Assembly (NCBI RefSeq): GCF_001238295.1
Contig: NZ_LGXZ01000015.1
Location: 43,400-107,399 of the forward strand
DNA from: Ruegeria sp. 6PALISEP08
Lineage (GTDB): Bacteria > Pseudomonadota > Alphaproteobacteria > Rhodobacterales > Rhodobacteraceae
Direction of reading: 5' to 3'
Length of the DNA: 64,000 bases
A model generated the notes under the pieces. That model saw only the letters and a list, made by a program, of their open reading frames with translations, searched no databases and was not told where the DNA came from. Position 1 is the first letter of the stretch, and each line of letters begins with the position of its first letter. Positions 8,027 through 15,755 of this stretch are shown in pieces. The translations under genes and the position numbers were made by a program.

Positions 8027-8637
8027 GAGTGCGCAAAGATATCCGTTTCGGGCCAACCGGCGAGGTCCAGCTTCGCACGCATCGGCAGGAAGTCAAAACA
8101 AGCCTGTGCCATCTCGGTCCGATCCTCGCGGGCCAGCCGCTTGTTCAGTTCGTCCCGCAGGCGGTGCAGGTACAGAACGTCCGAGGCCGCATAGTCCAGC
8201 TGAGCCTCCGTCAGGGCTTCAGCACCCCAATCGCTCATCTGCTGCTGTTTCGAGATATCGACGCCAATCAGTTCCTGACACAGGTTTTTCAAGCCATGAC
8301 GATCGGTGTAGGTGCGCACCAACCGGCTGGTGATTTTGGTGCAATAGACTGGCGCAGCCAGCGCACCGAACGTGTGGTACATCGCGGCGATGTCAAAACG
8401 TCCAAAATGGAACAACTTAAGTACGTCAGGGTTTTCCAGCATGGCACACAGGTTCGGTGCCTCGGTCTGACCCTTTTCCACCTGAACGATGTGGCTGTCG
8501 CCGTCGCCGCCCGACATCTGGATCAAGCACAGACGGTCGCGATGTGGGTTCAGCCCCATGGTTTCACAGTCAATGGCCACGACGGGGCCCAGATTCAGCC
8601 CGTCCGGCAGGTCGTTTTTGTACAAATGGTTCGCCAC
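8023..8637 (-). CDS. Short ribonuclease D-like 3'-5' exonuclease
   Basis: A 204-residue DEDD-family exonuclease domain without the HRDC domains of full RNase D. Visible metal-binding motifs are Exo I AIDCETMGLNP, Exo II HFGRFDIAAM and Exo III LDYAASDVLYL. It probably trims RNA, as RNase D does on tRNA precursors, but the substrate is not shown. It is the first gene of the kdsD-lptC-lptA-lptB run. Its promoter must lie in 8638-8770, shared with the divergent metal-sensor gene. Confidence 0.9.
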   Translation of the reverse strand: MANHLYKNDLPDGLNLGPVVAIDCETMGLNPHRDRLCLIQMSGGDGDSHIVQVEKGQTEAPNLCAMLENPDVLKLFHFGRFDIAAMYHTFGALAAPVYCTKITSRLVRTYTDRHGLKNLCQELIGVDISKQQQMSDWGAEALTEAQLDYAASDVLYLHRLRDELNKRLAREDRTEMAQACFDFLPMRAKLDLAGWPETDIFAHS

Positions 8638-8741
8638 GCGACTATTCCTTTGTGCGATATCGCCCCCGAGATAGGCGGTTTAGTCCCTAAACTCAACGCC
8701 GTCCGAAAGTCGCGGGCAAATCAGCGCCGGGCACTTGATCA

Positions 8742-8760
8742 TATCCCCATGGGGGGGATA
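8742..8760. promoter_or_regulatory. C-tract/G-tract operator of the CsoR/RcnR-type regulator
   Basis: Inverted repeat TATCCCC / GGGGATA with a five-base centre, ending ten bases before the regulator's start codon and overlapping its ribosome site region. Operators of CsoR, RcnR, InrS and DmeR repressors are characteristically short palindromes with runs of C or G flanked by AT. The position fits autorepression of the regulator-exporter pair. Confidence 0.7.
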
Positions 8761-8770
8761 AGGATAGGCT

Positions 8771-9028
8771 ATGTCAAATCAACTCCACGAGTCACATCCA
8801 CAGATCACGGCCCGGCTGAAACGAGCCCATGGGCATCTGGCCAAGGTCATTGCCATGCTGGAGGGACAGGCCCCCTGTTCGGACATCGCCCAGCAGCTGT
8901 TTGCTGTTGAAAAAGCCGTCACGAATGCCAAACGCGCTCTGATTCACGATCACATCGACCATTGCCTGTCCGCCGACGGTGATGGCAGCGGAATTGAAGA
9001 TTTCAAAGCGATTACAAAGTATCTCTGA
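8771..9028 (+). CDS. CsoR/RcnR (DUF156) metal-sensing repressor
   Basis: An 85-residue all-helical DNA-binding repressor. Metal-ligand positions of the family are filled by Cys36, His61 and Cys65 (PCSDIA, HDHIDHC), the C-H-C set of copper-sensing CsoR and also of nickel-sensing InrS. His6, His9, His20, His22, His59 and His64 give further possible ligands, which makes Ni or Co possible. It is followed three bases later by an MFS exporter with a His-rich tail, and preceded by a fitting operator at 8742. The family is secure; the metal is not: a His-tailed partner favours Ni/Co, the C-H-C pattern alone would allow Cu(I). Confidence 0.9.
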   Translation: MSNQLHESHPQITARLKRAHGHLAKVIAMLEGQAPCSDIAQQLFAVEKAVTNAKRALIHDHIDHCLSADGDGSGIEDFKAITKYL

Positions 9029-9031
9029 GCC

Positions 9032-10351
9032 ATGCTGAGCATTCTGAAAAACCGAACCTACCGCCACCTGTTCGCCGCCCAGATCGTCGCCCTGACCGGA
9101 ACCGGGCTGGCCACGGTTGCGCTGGGGCTGCTTGCCTTTGATCTGGCCGGGGATGCTGCGGGTCTGGTTCTGGGCACGGCACTGACGATCAAGATGGTGG
9201 CTTACGTCACCGTTGCCCCGCTCGCTGCCGCTTTTGCCGAGCGGCTGGACCGCCGAAAAATGCTGATCGTGCTGGACCTGATCCGCGCTGTGGTGGCCCT
9301 GTGCCTGCCTTTCGTGACCGAAGTCTGGCAGGTTTACGTGCTGATCTTCGTGCTGCAATCGGCCTCGGCCGGGTTCACACCCGCGTTTCAGGCAACAATC
9401 CCAGATGTATTACCTGATGAGGGCGAATACACGCGCGCTTTGTCCCTTTCACGTCTGGCTTACGACATGGAAAGCCTGTTAAGCCCGATGTTCGCCGCCG
9501 CATTGTTGCTGCTGGTCAGCTTCAACAACCTGTTTTTGGGTACGGCACTGGGATTCGTTGCTTCCGCACTTTTGGTGGTTTCGGTCGTACTACCTTCACC
9601 CAAACCAAGCAAACCCCGTGGCATATATGACCGCACCACCCGTGGTATCCGCATCTATCTGAAAACACCCCGGCTGCGCGGGTTGCTTGCGCTCAACTGG
9701 AGTGCGGCCGCGCTGAGCGCAATGGTGATCGTCAACACAGTGGTTATCGTGCGCGCGAATCTGGGCCTGTCGGAAAGCGCCGTGGCCATTGCCTTGGCCG
9801 GGTTCGGAGGTGGATCGATGCTGGCGGCGTTTACCTTACCCCGCCTTCTGGATCGGATCGAAGACCGTCGGGTTATGGTCGTAGGGGCCGTTTTTGCCAC
9901 CGGTTCCATGGCCTTGGCCGCAATACTGACCACAACCGTTCCTCTGTCGCTGGGCCTTCTGACCGTGTTTTGGGCGTTTACCGGTTTCGGGTACTCTACC
10001 ACGCTCACACCCTCGGGGCGTCTTTTGACCCGATCAGCCCATCCCGAAGACCGCCCTGCCGTTTTCGCCGCACAGTTTACCCTTTCGCATGGGTGCTGGC
10101 TGGTGCTTTACCCACTTGCAGGGTGGCTGATGACGGTGTTTGGATCGACTGTCGCGCTCAGCAGCATGGCGACATTGTCCGTGGTGGGTGTGATTGGCGC
10201 GATCAGCTTGTGGCCACGTGTCGATCAGGACCCCGTCGTCCACGAACATCCCGATCTGCCACCCAATCACCCGCATCTGGCCGGATCGGGCATCCACGCT
10301 CATCCGATCATCATCGACGATCTGCACCCGCGCATCCCGAGTGAGCCTTGA
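9032..10351 (+). CDS. MFS exporter with His-rich C-terminal tail, NreB-like
   Basis: A 439-residue major facilitator with about twelve hydrophobic segments and the loop motif ERLDRRKMLI after the second or third helix. The last 40 residues form a cytoplasmic tail rich in His (VHEHPDLPPNHPHL, then HAHPIIIDDLHP), a hallmark of nickel exporters of the NreB type. It is translated from an ATG three bases after the metal sensor's stop, so the two are one unit. The likely role is efflux of Ni(II) or Co(II). The MFS assignment is secure; the substrate is inferred from the tail and the regulator. Confidence 0.85.
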   Translation: MLSILKNRTYRHLFAAQIVALTGTGLATVALGLLAFDLAGDAAGLVLGTALTIKMVAYVTVAPLAAAFAERLDRRKMLIVLDLIRAVVALCLPFVTEVWQVYVLIFVLQSASAGFTPAFQATIPDVLPDEGEYTRALSLSRLAYDMESLLSPMFAAALLLLVSFNNLFLGTALGFVASALLVVSVVLPSPKPSKPRGIYDRTTRGIRIYLKTPRLRGLLALNWSAAALSAMVIVNTVVIVRANLGLSESAVAIALAGFGGGSMLAAFTLPRLLDRIEDRRVMVVGAVFATGSMALAAILTTTVPLSLGLLTVFWAFTGFGYSTTLTPSGRLLTRSAHPEDRPAVFAAQFTLSHGCWLVLYPLAGWLMTVFGSTVALSSMATLSVVGVIGAISLWPRVDQDPVVHEHPDLPPNHPHLAGSGIHAHPIIIDDLHPRIPSEP

Positions 10352-10403
10352 GCAAGGGCTTCAATCTGATCTAAACCCGGACTTGCCACAAACCGGAGCC
10401 CCA

Positions 10404-10832
10404 ATGGACCAGCTTGACCGTCGCATCATCGCCGCCCTGCAAGCCAACGCGCGCGCCTCGACCACTCAGATCGCAGCCGCGCTGGGTGTGGCCCGCACAA
10501 CGGTACATGAACGGATCAACCGAATGGAGCAGCGCGGCGTCATCACGGGTTACACCGTGCGCCTTGGGTCAACGGAAGATACACCCAAAGTGCAGGTGAT
10601 CGTCATGCTCGAAGTGCAGCAGAAAGAAACGACCCGGATCATCAAGCGGCTTGAGGCCTACCCCGAGGTCAAACTGTGCCTGTCTATCAACGGTGAATTC
10701 GATCTGATGCTTTCGGCCGAAGCACCCCGGCTGGAAGATCTGGATGTTCTGGTCGACGAACTGGCCAAGATCCCAGGTGTTTTGCGTACAAATACCAGTA
10801 TTGTTTTCGGGCGCAAAATCGACCGAAACTGA
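10404..10832 (+). CDS. Lrp/AsnC family transcriptional regulator
   Basis: A 142-residue regulator: N-terminal winged helix-turn-helix (MDQLDRRIIAALQ, then GVARTTVHERINRME) and C-terminal RAM/AsnC ligand-binding domain with NGEFDLMLSAEA and a GVLRTNTSIVF strand. Such proteins sense amino acids as octamers. The start at 10404 is the family-typical one; longer in-frame starts overlap the exporter gene. It is 52 bases downstream of the exporter, and whether it regulates it is unknown. Confidence 0.92.
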   Translation: MDQLDRRIIAALQANARASTTQIAAALGVARTTVHERINRMEQRGVITGYTVRLGSTEDTPKVQVIVMLEVQQKETTRIIKRLEAYPEVKLCLSINGEFDLMLSAEAPRLEDLDVLVDELAKIPGVLRTNTSIVFGRKIDRN

Positions 10833-10935
10833 AGCGGCGTTAACGGTCTGTAAACCGATCAATGGCTAGCTTAGCCGGGACAGTTCAGAATCCCGGACCG
10901 GCAGAATGCCAAATTAAAAGATCCCGCTCGTTCTC

Positions 10936-11604
10936 GTGTTCCTGCTTGTGACGTTGGCCCAGGCAGTGTTTGCCGCGCCCAATGCCCGCATAGGACATCT
11001 GTGCGATCAGGCTGCGCGACGTGCAGCTTTGTCCCAAGGAGTACCCCTGGACGTTCTGCGCGCCATCTCGCGCGTTGAAACGGGCCGCACACTAAAGGGT
11101 CAATTTCTGCCCTGGCCCTGGACCATCAATGTCGAAGGTCAGGGATACTGGTTCAAGTCCGAAGATGCGGCCAAGGGCTACGTGTTCAAAATCTTCAAAG
11201 CGGGGACGCGCAACTTTGATGTGGGCTGCTTTCAGATCAACTATCGATGGCATGGCAAGGCATTCCGCTCGATCGACGCGATGTTCGATCCGGATGAAAA
11301 CGCAACCTACGCCGCCCAATTCCTGAAAGACCTGCATGCCGAGCTTGGCTCGTGGCCTGCCGCCGCCGGGGCTTATCATTCCCGCACCACGTCCTTGGCC
11401 GAAGCTTACAAAGGGCGGTTTCAAACGGTACTGGCACAGCTTGAAGACTCGGCCCAGCCCCGGCTTGCGGCCATGCCCCGCGATCCCTTCACCGGGGCCG
11501 CAACCCCTTTGATCCCAATACAGACGAACTCGCCCCACACCGGCGCATTGGGGTCTTTGGTACCAACCGCGGGCGCTGCAACCGCGTTCATCGCCTTCAA
11601 TTAG
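10936..11604 (+). CDS. Lytic transglycosylase (SLT fold), flagellar-cluster type
   Basis: About 222 residues with an N-terminal hydrophobic signal (LAQAVFAA) and an SLT-like domain: DVLRAISRVETGR carries the catalytic Glu, and VGCFQINYRWHG and AAGAYHSRT are the family's later motifs. These enzymes cut peptidoglycan; members of this group sit in roseobacter flagellar clusters, where they help the rod pass the wall. The start is uncertain: GTG at 10936 gives a short signal, and a rare ATC at 10921 would give a fuller one. The frame looks intact, but its neighbours are flagellar pseudogenes, so it is a survivor of a deleted cluster. Confidence 0.8.
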   Translation: MFLLVTLAQAVFAAPNARIGHLCDQAARRAALSQGVPLDVLRAISRVETGRTLKGQFLPWPWTINVEGQGYWFKSEDAAKGYVFKIFKAGTRNFDVGCFQINYRWHGKAFRSIDAMFDPDENATYAAQFLKDLHAELGSWPAAAGAYHSRTTSLAEAYKGRFQTVLAQLEDSAQPRLAAMPRDPFTGAATPLIPIQTNSPHTGALGSLVPTAGAATAFIAFN

Positions 11605-11613
11605 GAGCGTTAG

Positions 11614-12150
11614 GTGCCCCAGATCGACATCCGGTCCCTGTTTTCGCCAACTGTCCTGCTGGCTCTGGCGCTGATGACAGTCATCGTCATGATGATCCTG
11701 CCCATGCCCGCCTGGGTGTTGGACGTGGGTCTGGCCACCTCCTTTGCTCTGGCCATCTTGATTTTCACACTAACCCTGTTCATCGAACGCCCACTGGATT
11801 TCTCGTCCTTCCCGACGATCCTGCTGGCATCTCTTATGTTGCGGCTGTCGCTGAACGTGTCTTCGACAAAACTGATCATCGGACAAGGGCATACCGGCCC
11901 AAACGCAGCAGGCGATGTCATTGAAGGGTTCGCCAATTTCGTCATGGGCGGCAGTATTTTTCTGGGCCTTGTGGTGTTTGGTGTTCTGTTGATTGTGAAC
12001 TTCATGGTCATCACCAAAGGCGCGGCCCGGATGGCTGAGGTCGGCGCGCGTTTCGCGCTGGACGGGATGCCGGGCAAACAGCTTGCCATCGACAGCGACA
12101 TGTCCGCCGGGGCCATCGACCACCAGCAAGCCAAGGAACGACGTGAACGG
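11614..12150 (+). pseudogene. flhA: flhA, 5' fragment (flagellar export gate protein)
   Basis: Begins as a normal FlhA: hydrophobic helices, then FIERPLDFSSFPTILL and LSLNVSSTKLIIG, and ARFALDGMPGKQLAIDSD with AGAIDHQQAKERRE. Matching family sequence stops at about residue 178 of the usual 690-700. From about 12136-12150 the frame reads nonsense, while the second frame reads FlgI, so the gene was cut by a deletion that removed about three quarters of it. The out-of-frame extension continues to 12444. The GTG at 11614 lies nine bases after the transglycosylase gene. It cannot make a working export gate. Confidence 0.88.
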
Positions 12151-13021
12151 CGAAGACTTTCGACCGAAAAACGTGGCCGCGGTTTTGGTCACTGCCAGCC
12201 TCCCGCCTTTTGCAAGAGTGGGCGGTCAGATCGATGTGACGGTTTCGGCCATCGGCGATTCCAGCAGCCTGTTGGGGGGAACGCTGATCATGACCCCTCT
12301 GAACGCAGCCGACGGTCAAATCTATGCAGTTGCGCAAGGCACAATCCTGGCAGGTGGCGTTTCTGCCGAGGGCGCAGCCGCTTCGGTGGTGAGAGGCGTG
12401 CCGACGTCGGGCGTCATCCCCTCTGGTGCACGAGTCGAGCGTGAAATTGACTTTGACCTGTCGACCCTGACCCAGATGCGTCTCGCACTGAGAGAACCCG
12501 ATTTCACCACAGCTGCACGGATCGAAACCGCAATCAACACCGAGTTCAACAGGGCAGTGGCCATCATGCGGGATTCGGGAACGGTTGAGCTTAACGTCGC
12601 CGCAACACAGGCGGTTTCAACGGCCCATGCCATCGGGCGCATTGAAAACATACTGGTCGAACCTGAATCAAAAGCGCGTGTGGTCGTCGATCAGCGGTCC
12701 GGCACGATTGTCATGGGGCAAGAGGTTCGAATTTCGCGTGTGGCAGTCTCTCAGGGCAATCTGACTTTGACAGTGCAAGAGGCACCGATTGCCGTGCAAC
12801 CCAACCCGTTTGCCAGGGGTGAAACAGTAGTTGTGCCCCGCACCATCGCTGGAATCGAAGAGGAAGAAGGCACCGGTCTTGCCGAAATCCCCGAGGCCAC
12901 GACGCTGTCCGAAGTGGTTGCAGGTTTGAATGCGCTGGGCGTGTCGCCTCAGGACATGATCGACATTTTGAAAACCATAAAGGCAGCGGGCGCGTTGCAC
13001 GCAGAGTTCATAGTCAGGTGA
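12140..13021 (+). pseudogene. flgI: flgI, 3' fragment (flagellar P-ring protein)
   Basis: From about 12143 the second frame reads VNGEDFRPKNVAAVLVTASL, then QIDVTVSAIGDSSSLLGGTL and, near the end, SPQDMIDILKTIKAAGALHAE, the strongly conserved FlgI C-terminus. About 290 of roughly 365 residues remain; the signal peptide and N-terminal quarter are missing. The joint with flhA is out of frame. The remaining FlgI sequence has no internal stop and keeps family motifs, so the deletion is probably recent. The fragment has no start of its own that would restore export. Confidence 0.88.
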
Positions 13022-13069
13022 CAAGCAGTTCAAGCTATAAGGGCGTGCTGATTGCACGCCCCCTGCACT

Positions 13070-13714
13070 TTATTTCGACTTCCAGCTGTCCAGCCAGCGC
13101 CGAAACCTGTTGCGGCGTTCTTCAATTGCGTCGCCCGCCGCATACAATCCGTCTTCCACGTTTTCGATCATCGGATCGATCCGAGCTTGTCGGAACCTGC
13201 GCCAACGCACCCATATCGCCCAGACCACCGCTGCGAATATCGTCAGGAAGATGATGTTGAACCAAGGGATAACTCGCGCATCCGGCCCATCCACATGTTT
13301 GATGAAGATGGCGTTTGGAAAAATCGACAGAAACTCGTTGCGCCAGCCGTAATGGGTGACGACCACCCATTTCGGATTCTCCTTGGTCGACTTGGCATCA
13401 TTGGCTTCGGTATACAGGTTCGCTGTATCGAATTTGAAATAGGGCGGCCAGCCCCAGCCGGTATCCTCGTTTCGATAAACGATAGGCTTACCGTTGTCAC
13501 GAACGGCCTGAATGAACTGCACGTCCCGGTTGGCCAGGCTTGCGGATTGGTCCTGAGACTCGGACCAGAAAATCCGAGTCCAGTCGTTCAGGTCCTGCCG
13601 TTCTTCATACGTGTTGACGATGCGGACAATGTCATGCTGCGGCAATGAGTATTGCAGGACCGCTGCAATCGTGCCCCAGAAAATGATAATGAACGCCCAT
13701 TTCACATAGGCCAT
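13070..13714 (-). CDS. DUF1523 family membrane protein
   Basis: A 214-residue protein of the uncharacterised DUF1523 family: an N-terminal transmembrane helix (about 5-22), an extracytoplasmic domain of some 130 residues with DTGWGWPPYFKF and VVVTHYGWRNEFLSIFPNA, a second helix (about 148-168, PWFNIIFLTIFAAVVWAI) and a basic cytoplasmic tail with RWRRFRQARIDP. It is the last gene of the eight-gene minus-strand operon, 10 bases after the 88-residue membrane protein. Function unknown. Confidence 0.8.
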   Translation of the reverse strand: MAYVKWAFIIIFWGTIAAVLQYSLPQHDIVRIVNTYEERQDLNDWTRIFWSESQDQSASLANRDVQFIQAVRDNGKPIVYRNEDTGWGWPPYFKFDTANLYTEANDAKSTKENPKWVVVTHYGWRNEFLSIFPNAIFIKHVDGPDARVIPWFNIIFLTIFAAVVWAIWVRWRRFRQARIDPMIENVEDGLYAAGDAIEERRNRFRRWLDSWKSK

Positions 13715-13724
13715 GCCTTAATCC

Positions 13725-13991
13725 TCACATGTAATTCACAATGTAGATCAGCGCGCCAATCGCCACCCACGGCACAATATAGACACCCAGGATCAGTTTG
13801 CGCCGGAACGAATTGTCATACACATGCAATCCGCGTTCGACAAAGGCTTCCTTGTTGCCCGTTTTGCCCTTTTCGTCCCACCAGTCCTCCAGTTTGCGCC
13901 GCCGAATGCCGCGCGAGTAGAAGGAAAGCGCCGCATAGGCAATCGTCTGGATCACCAGCATGATTAGCAACAGGCGCAACAATCCGAACAT
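13725..13991 (-). CDS. Small membrane protein of the AAA operon
   Basis: 88 residues with two hydrophobic helices (about 2-22 and 66-86) flanking a basic, Trp-containing loop (SRGIRRRKLEDWWDEKGK). No known family is recognised. The start lies one base after the stop of the 445-residue gene, so translation is coupled. Its two-helix layout with a cytoplasmic loop suggests a membrane partner for the operon's soluble proteins; that is inference. Confidence 0.7.
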   Translation of the reverse strand: MFGLLRLLLIMLVIQTIAYAALSFYSRGIRRRKLEDWWDEKGKTGNKEAFVERGLHVYDNSFRRKLILGVYIVPWVAIGALIYIVNYM

Positions 13992-13992
13992 A

Positions 13993-15330
13993 TCAGCCTT
14001 TCCTCATCGAACCCCATGGACCGACCCGAGCGATTAGGTCATCGCTGACCCGGTCATCGCCGCTCATATCCGGCTCATGCCCGAACAGCGCGGCGCGGGC
14101 TCCTTGCTTGTCCACCTGATACTCGCGTGCAAGGAAGTCGGCAACATAAGCCTTCTTGCTCTCGGGCCAGCCCGAGTAGGTGCGGTAGAATAGCTCTTTA
14201 TGGCAGATAAACATCTGGCGCGGGTCCAGCGGGGCCAATTCAGACAACAGCATGTTCACCAGATCGCGGTTCGGCGTATCGGCGGCGCGTAATGTATAGA
14301 AATAGGCCGGATGGTCCGAGGTGATACGCGGCCACGGCCCCCCATCGCTCGCCCAGCGCAACAGTTGCGCGAGCCCATGATAGGCTTCGGGCAGGCGATC
14401 CGAGTGATTGCGCGCCAAGCGCCGCATGTCACTGCGATCCAACCCTGTCAGATCGACATCTGCATCCGCAGCCGCGTCAACAGTCAGGAAATCCATCTTC
14501 TGCTGCAGGATCGCTGCAGCATCCACACCGCGCGCTTTGACGATGGGTTCGACCAGATCGTTATAGCCCAGAAACTTGGCAATCTGGTTCCGCTGTAACG
14601 GGTCAAAGGTGTATTTGATCGGCAAGTCGTCAGGCTTGTCACCCATGCAGATCGCCGCCGGGTGGTCCATGTCCGGGAACAAGTAGAGCCCGCCGAAATG
14701 CGCCGTCCAGAAATTGCGCTGCTCGAACGCAGTATGGCGCAGGCGGACGGGGTTTCGGGTGACGTCGCCGGTTTCCTTGGCCGTTTCGATCATCCTGGCG
14801 ATCAGTACGTCGTCGAACCACGCGTCTTCCTCGGTTTTGAACCGTTCAACCATGCCAGCCAGTTGCTGTGCCTTGCGCAGGGTGCCGCCTGCTGTGTCGG
14901 CCTCAATCTCGATCTTGCGCAGGTTCAGCAGATCGCGCGGGGTGCTGAGTTTGATGACCGAGTTCACCAGCTCTCCGGCCACCGCATCGGTGGCGGTCAG
15001 GGCAAAAAGCTGCGCCTCGTTTATCTCGATGAATTCGCGCAGAATGTCGCGCGAGGTTGAGAATTTGACGTTCAGCAACGGTGCGCGTTTCTGCTCGGTC
15101 GTCAGCAGGATGAACTGCCGGTTCACGCCGTTGGGATTGAGGTAAAGCTCATCCTCCAGCTCAATCCCCACCTCGGGCGAATAACCCGAGATATCGACAT
15201 GGAAATCCGTGAGCGCCGTGGTCTTGCCCGCCAGATGCTGCAGCGCGCGGTTATACCGCTCGACCAGAGCCGGGCTGGAGATGTGGACGAGATTGCCGAA
15301 CATCAGGCCTTTTTCGATGAGGCGGATCAA
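13993..15330 (-). CDS. Conserved 445-residue protein of unknown function
   Basis: A soluble alpha/beta protein without transmembrane segments; I believe it corresponds to the roseobacter family DUF6638, which I could not check. Its beginning (LIEKGLMFGNLVHISSPALVERYNRAL) and a Trp/Pro-rich centre (FWTAHFGGLYLFPDMDHP) are its most distinctive parts; no catalytic motif is evident. The start at 15330 overlaps the stop of the upstream membrane gene (ATGA); MFGNL at 15303 is an alternative. Sixth gene in the operon. Confidence 0.75.
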   Translation of the reverse strand: MIRLIEKGLMFGNLVHISSPALVERYNRALQHLAGKTTALTDFHVDISGYSPEVGIELEDELYLNPNGVNRQFILLTTEQKRAPLLNVKFSTSRDILREFIEINEAQLFALTATDAVAGELVNSVIKLSTPRDLLNLRKIEIEADTAGGTLRKAQQLAGMVERFKTEEDAWFDDVLIARMIETAKETGDVTRNPVRLRHTAFEQRNFWTAHFGGLYLFPDMDHPAAICMGDKPDDLPIKYTFDPLQRNQIAKFLGYNDLVEPIVKARGVDAAAILQQKMDFLTVDAAADADVDLTGLDRSDMRRLARNHSDRLPEAYHGLAQLLRWASDGGPWPRITSDHPAYFYTLRAADTPNRDLVNMLLSELAPLDPRQMFICHKELFYRTYSGWPESKKAYVADFLAREYQVDKQGARAALFGHEPDMSGDDRVSDDLIARVGPWGSMRKG

Positions 15331-15755
15331 CTTTTTCTGTTCCTTCGAATAGAGCCTGTTTTATTCAAATTAGCCATTTGCCTGCGTTGACGGCGTATGC
15401 GCTTTGCGGTTTCCTTTGCTTCTGTATCCATCGGAAAAAGATCGTGACGGGTATAATAGCCTAGACAACAGATTGACGCCGATATCATCGGGCCAATCAC
15501 AAGAATCCATGGAAAGGCCAAGACTACAATCACAGTTCCTGTAAGAAGGAATATGGCCCCAGCACCAAATCTACCAACTGACAGCAGCCCATAGACCTCT
15601 ATAGCCACGCTAGGCACGAGCGCCATACCTACAAGCGGTGCACAAAGAAGCGCTACAATAAAAGGCACTCTTCCTTCAACTGCGAACCAACCTGTGAAAA
15701 AGCTGGCTATCGCGGCAACGGGAAAATAACCTACTTCTAAGAGCACATCGTCCAC
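15327..15755 (-). CDS. Small multi-pass membrane protein of the AAA operon
   Basis: 142 residues with three to four hydrophobic segments (about 5-25, 28-50, 58-80, 85-105) and a very basic C-terminus (KRIRRQRRQMANLNK). The GTG start at 15755 overlaps the ATPase stop by one base and the end overlaps the next start, so translation is coupled on both sides; longer ATG starts would lie wholly inside the ATPase gene. It is visibly richer in A and T than its neighbours. No family recognised. Confidence 0.65.
   Translation of the reverse strand: MDDVLLEVGYFPVAAIASFFTGWFAVEGRVPFIVALLCAPLVGMALVPSVAIEVYGLLSVGRFGAGAIFLLTGTVIVVLAFPWILVIGPMISASICCLGYYTRHDLFPMDTEAKETAKRIRRQRRQMANLNKTGSIRRNRKS

Noticed and set aside
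10404..10832. Lrp gene beginning at the upstream in-frame ATG at 10194
   Set aside because: That start lies deep inside the exporter gene; the MDQLDRRIIAALQ start at 10404 is the normal family N-terminus.
12083..13021. A complete new gene starting at the ATG at 12083
   Set aside because: The first 20 codons are flhA sequence read out of frame; family similarity begins only at about 12143, so it is a flgI fragment rather than a gene with a new start.
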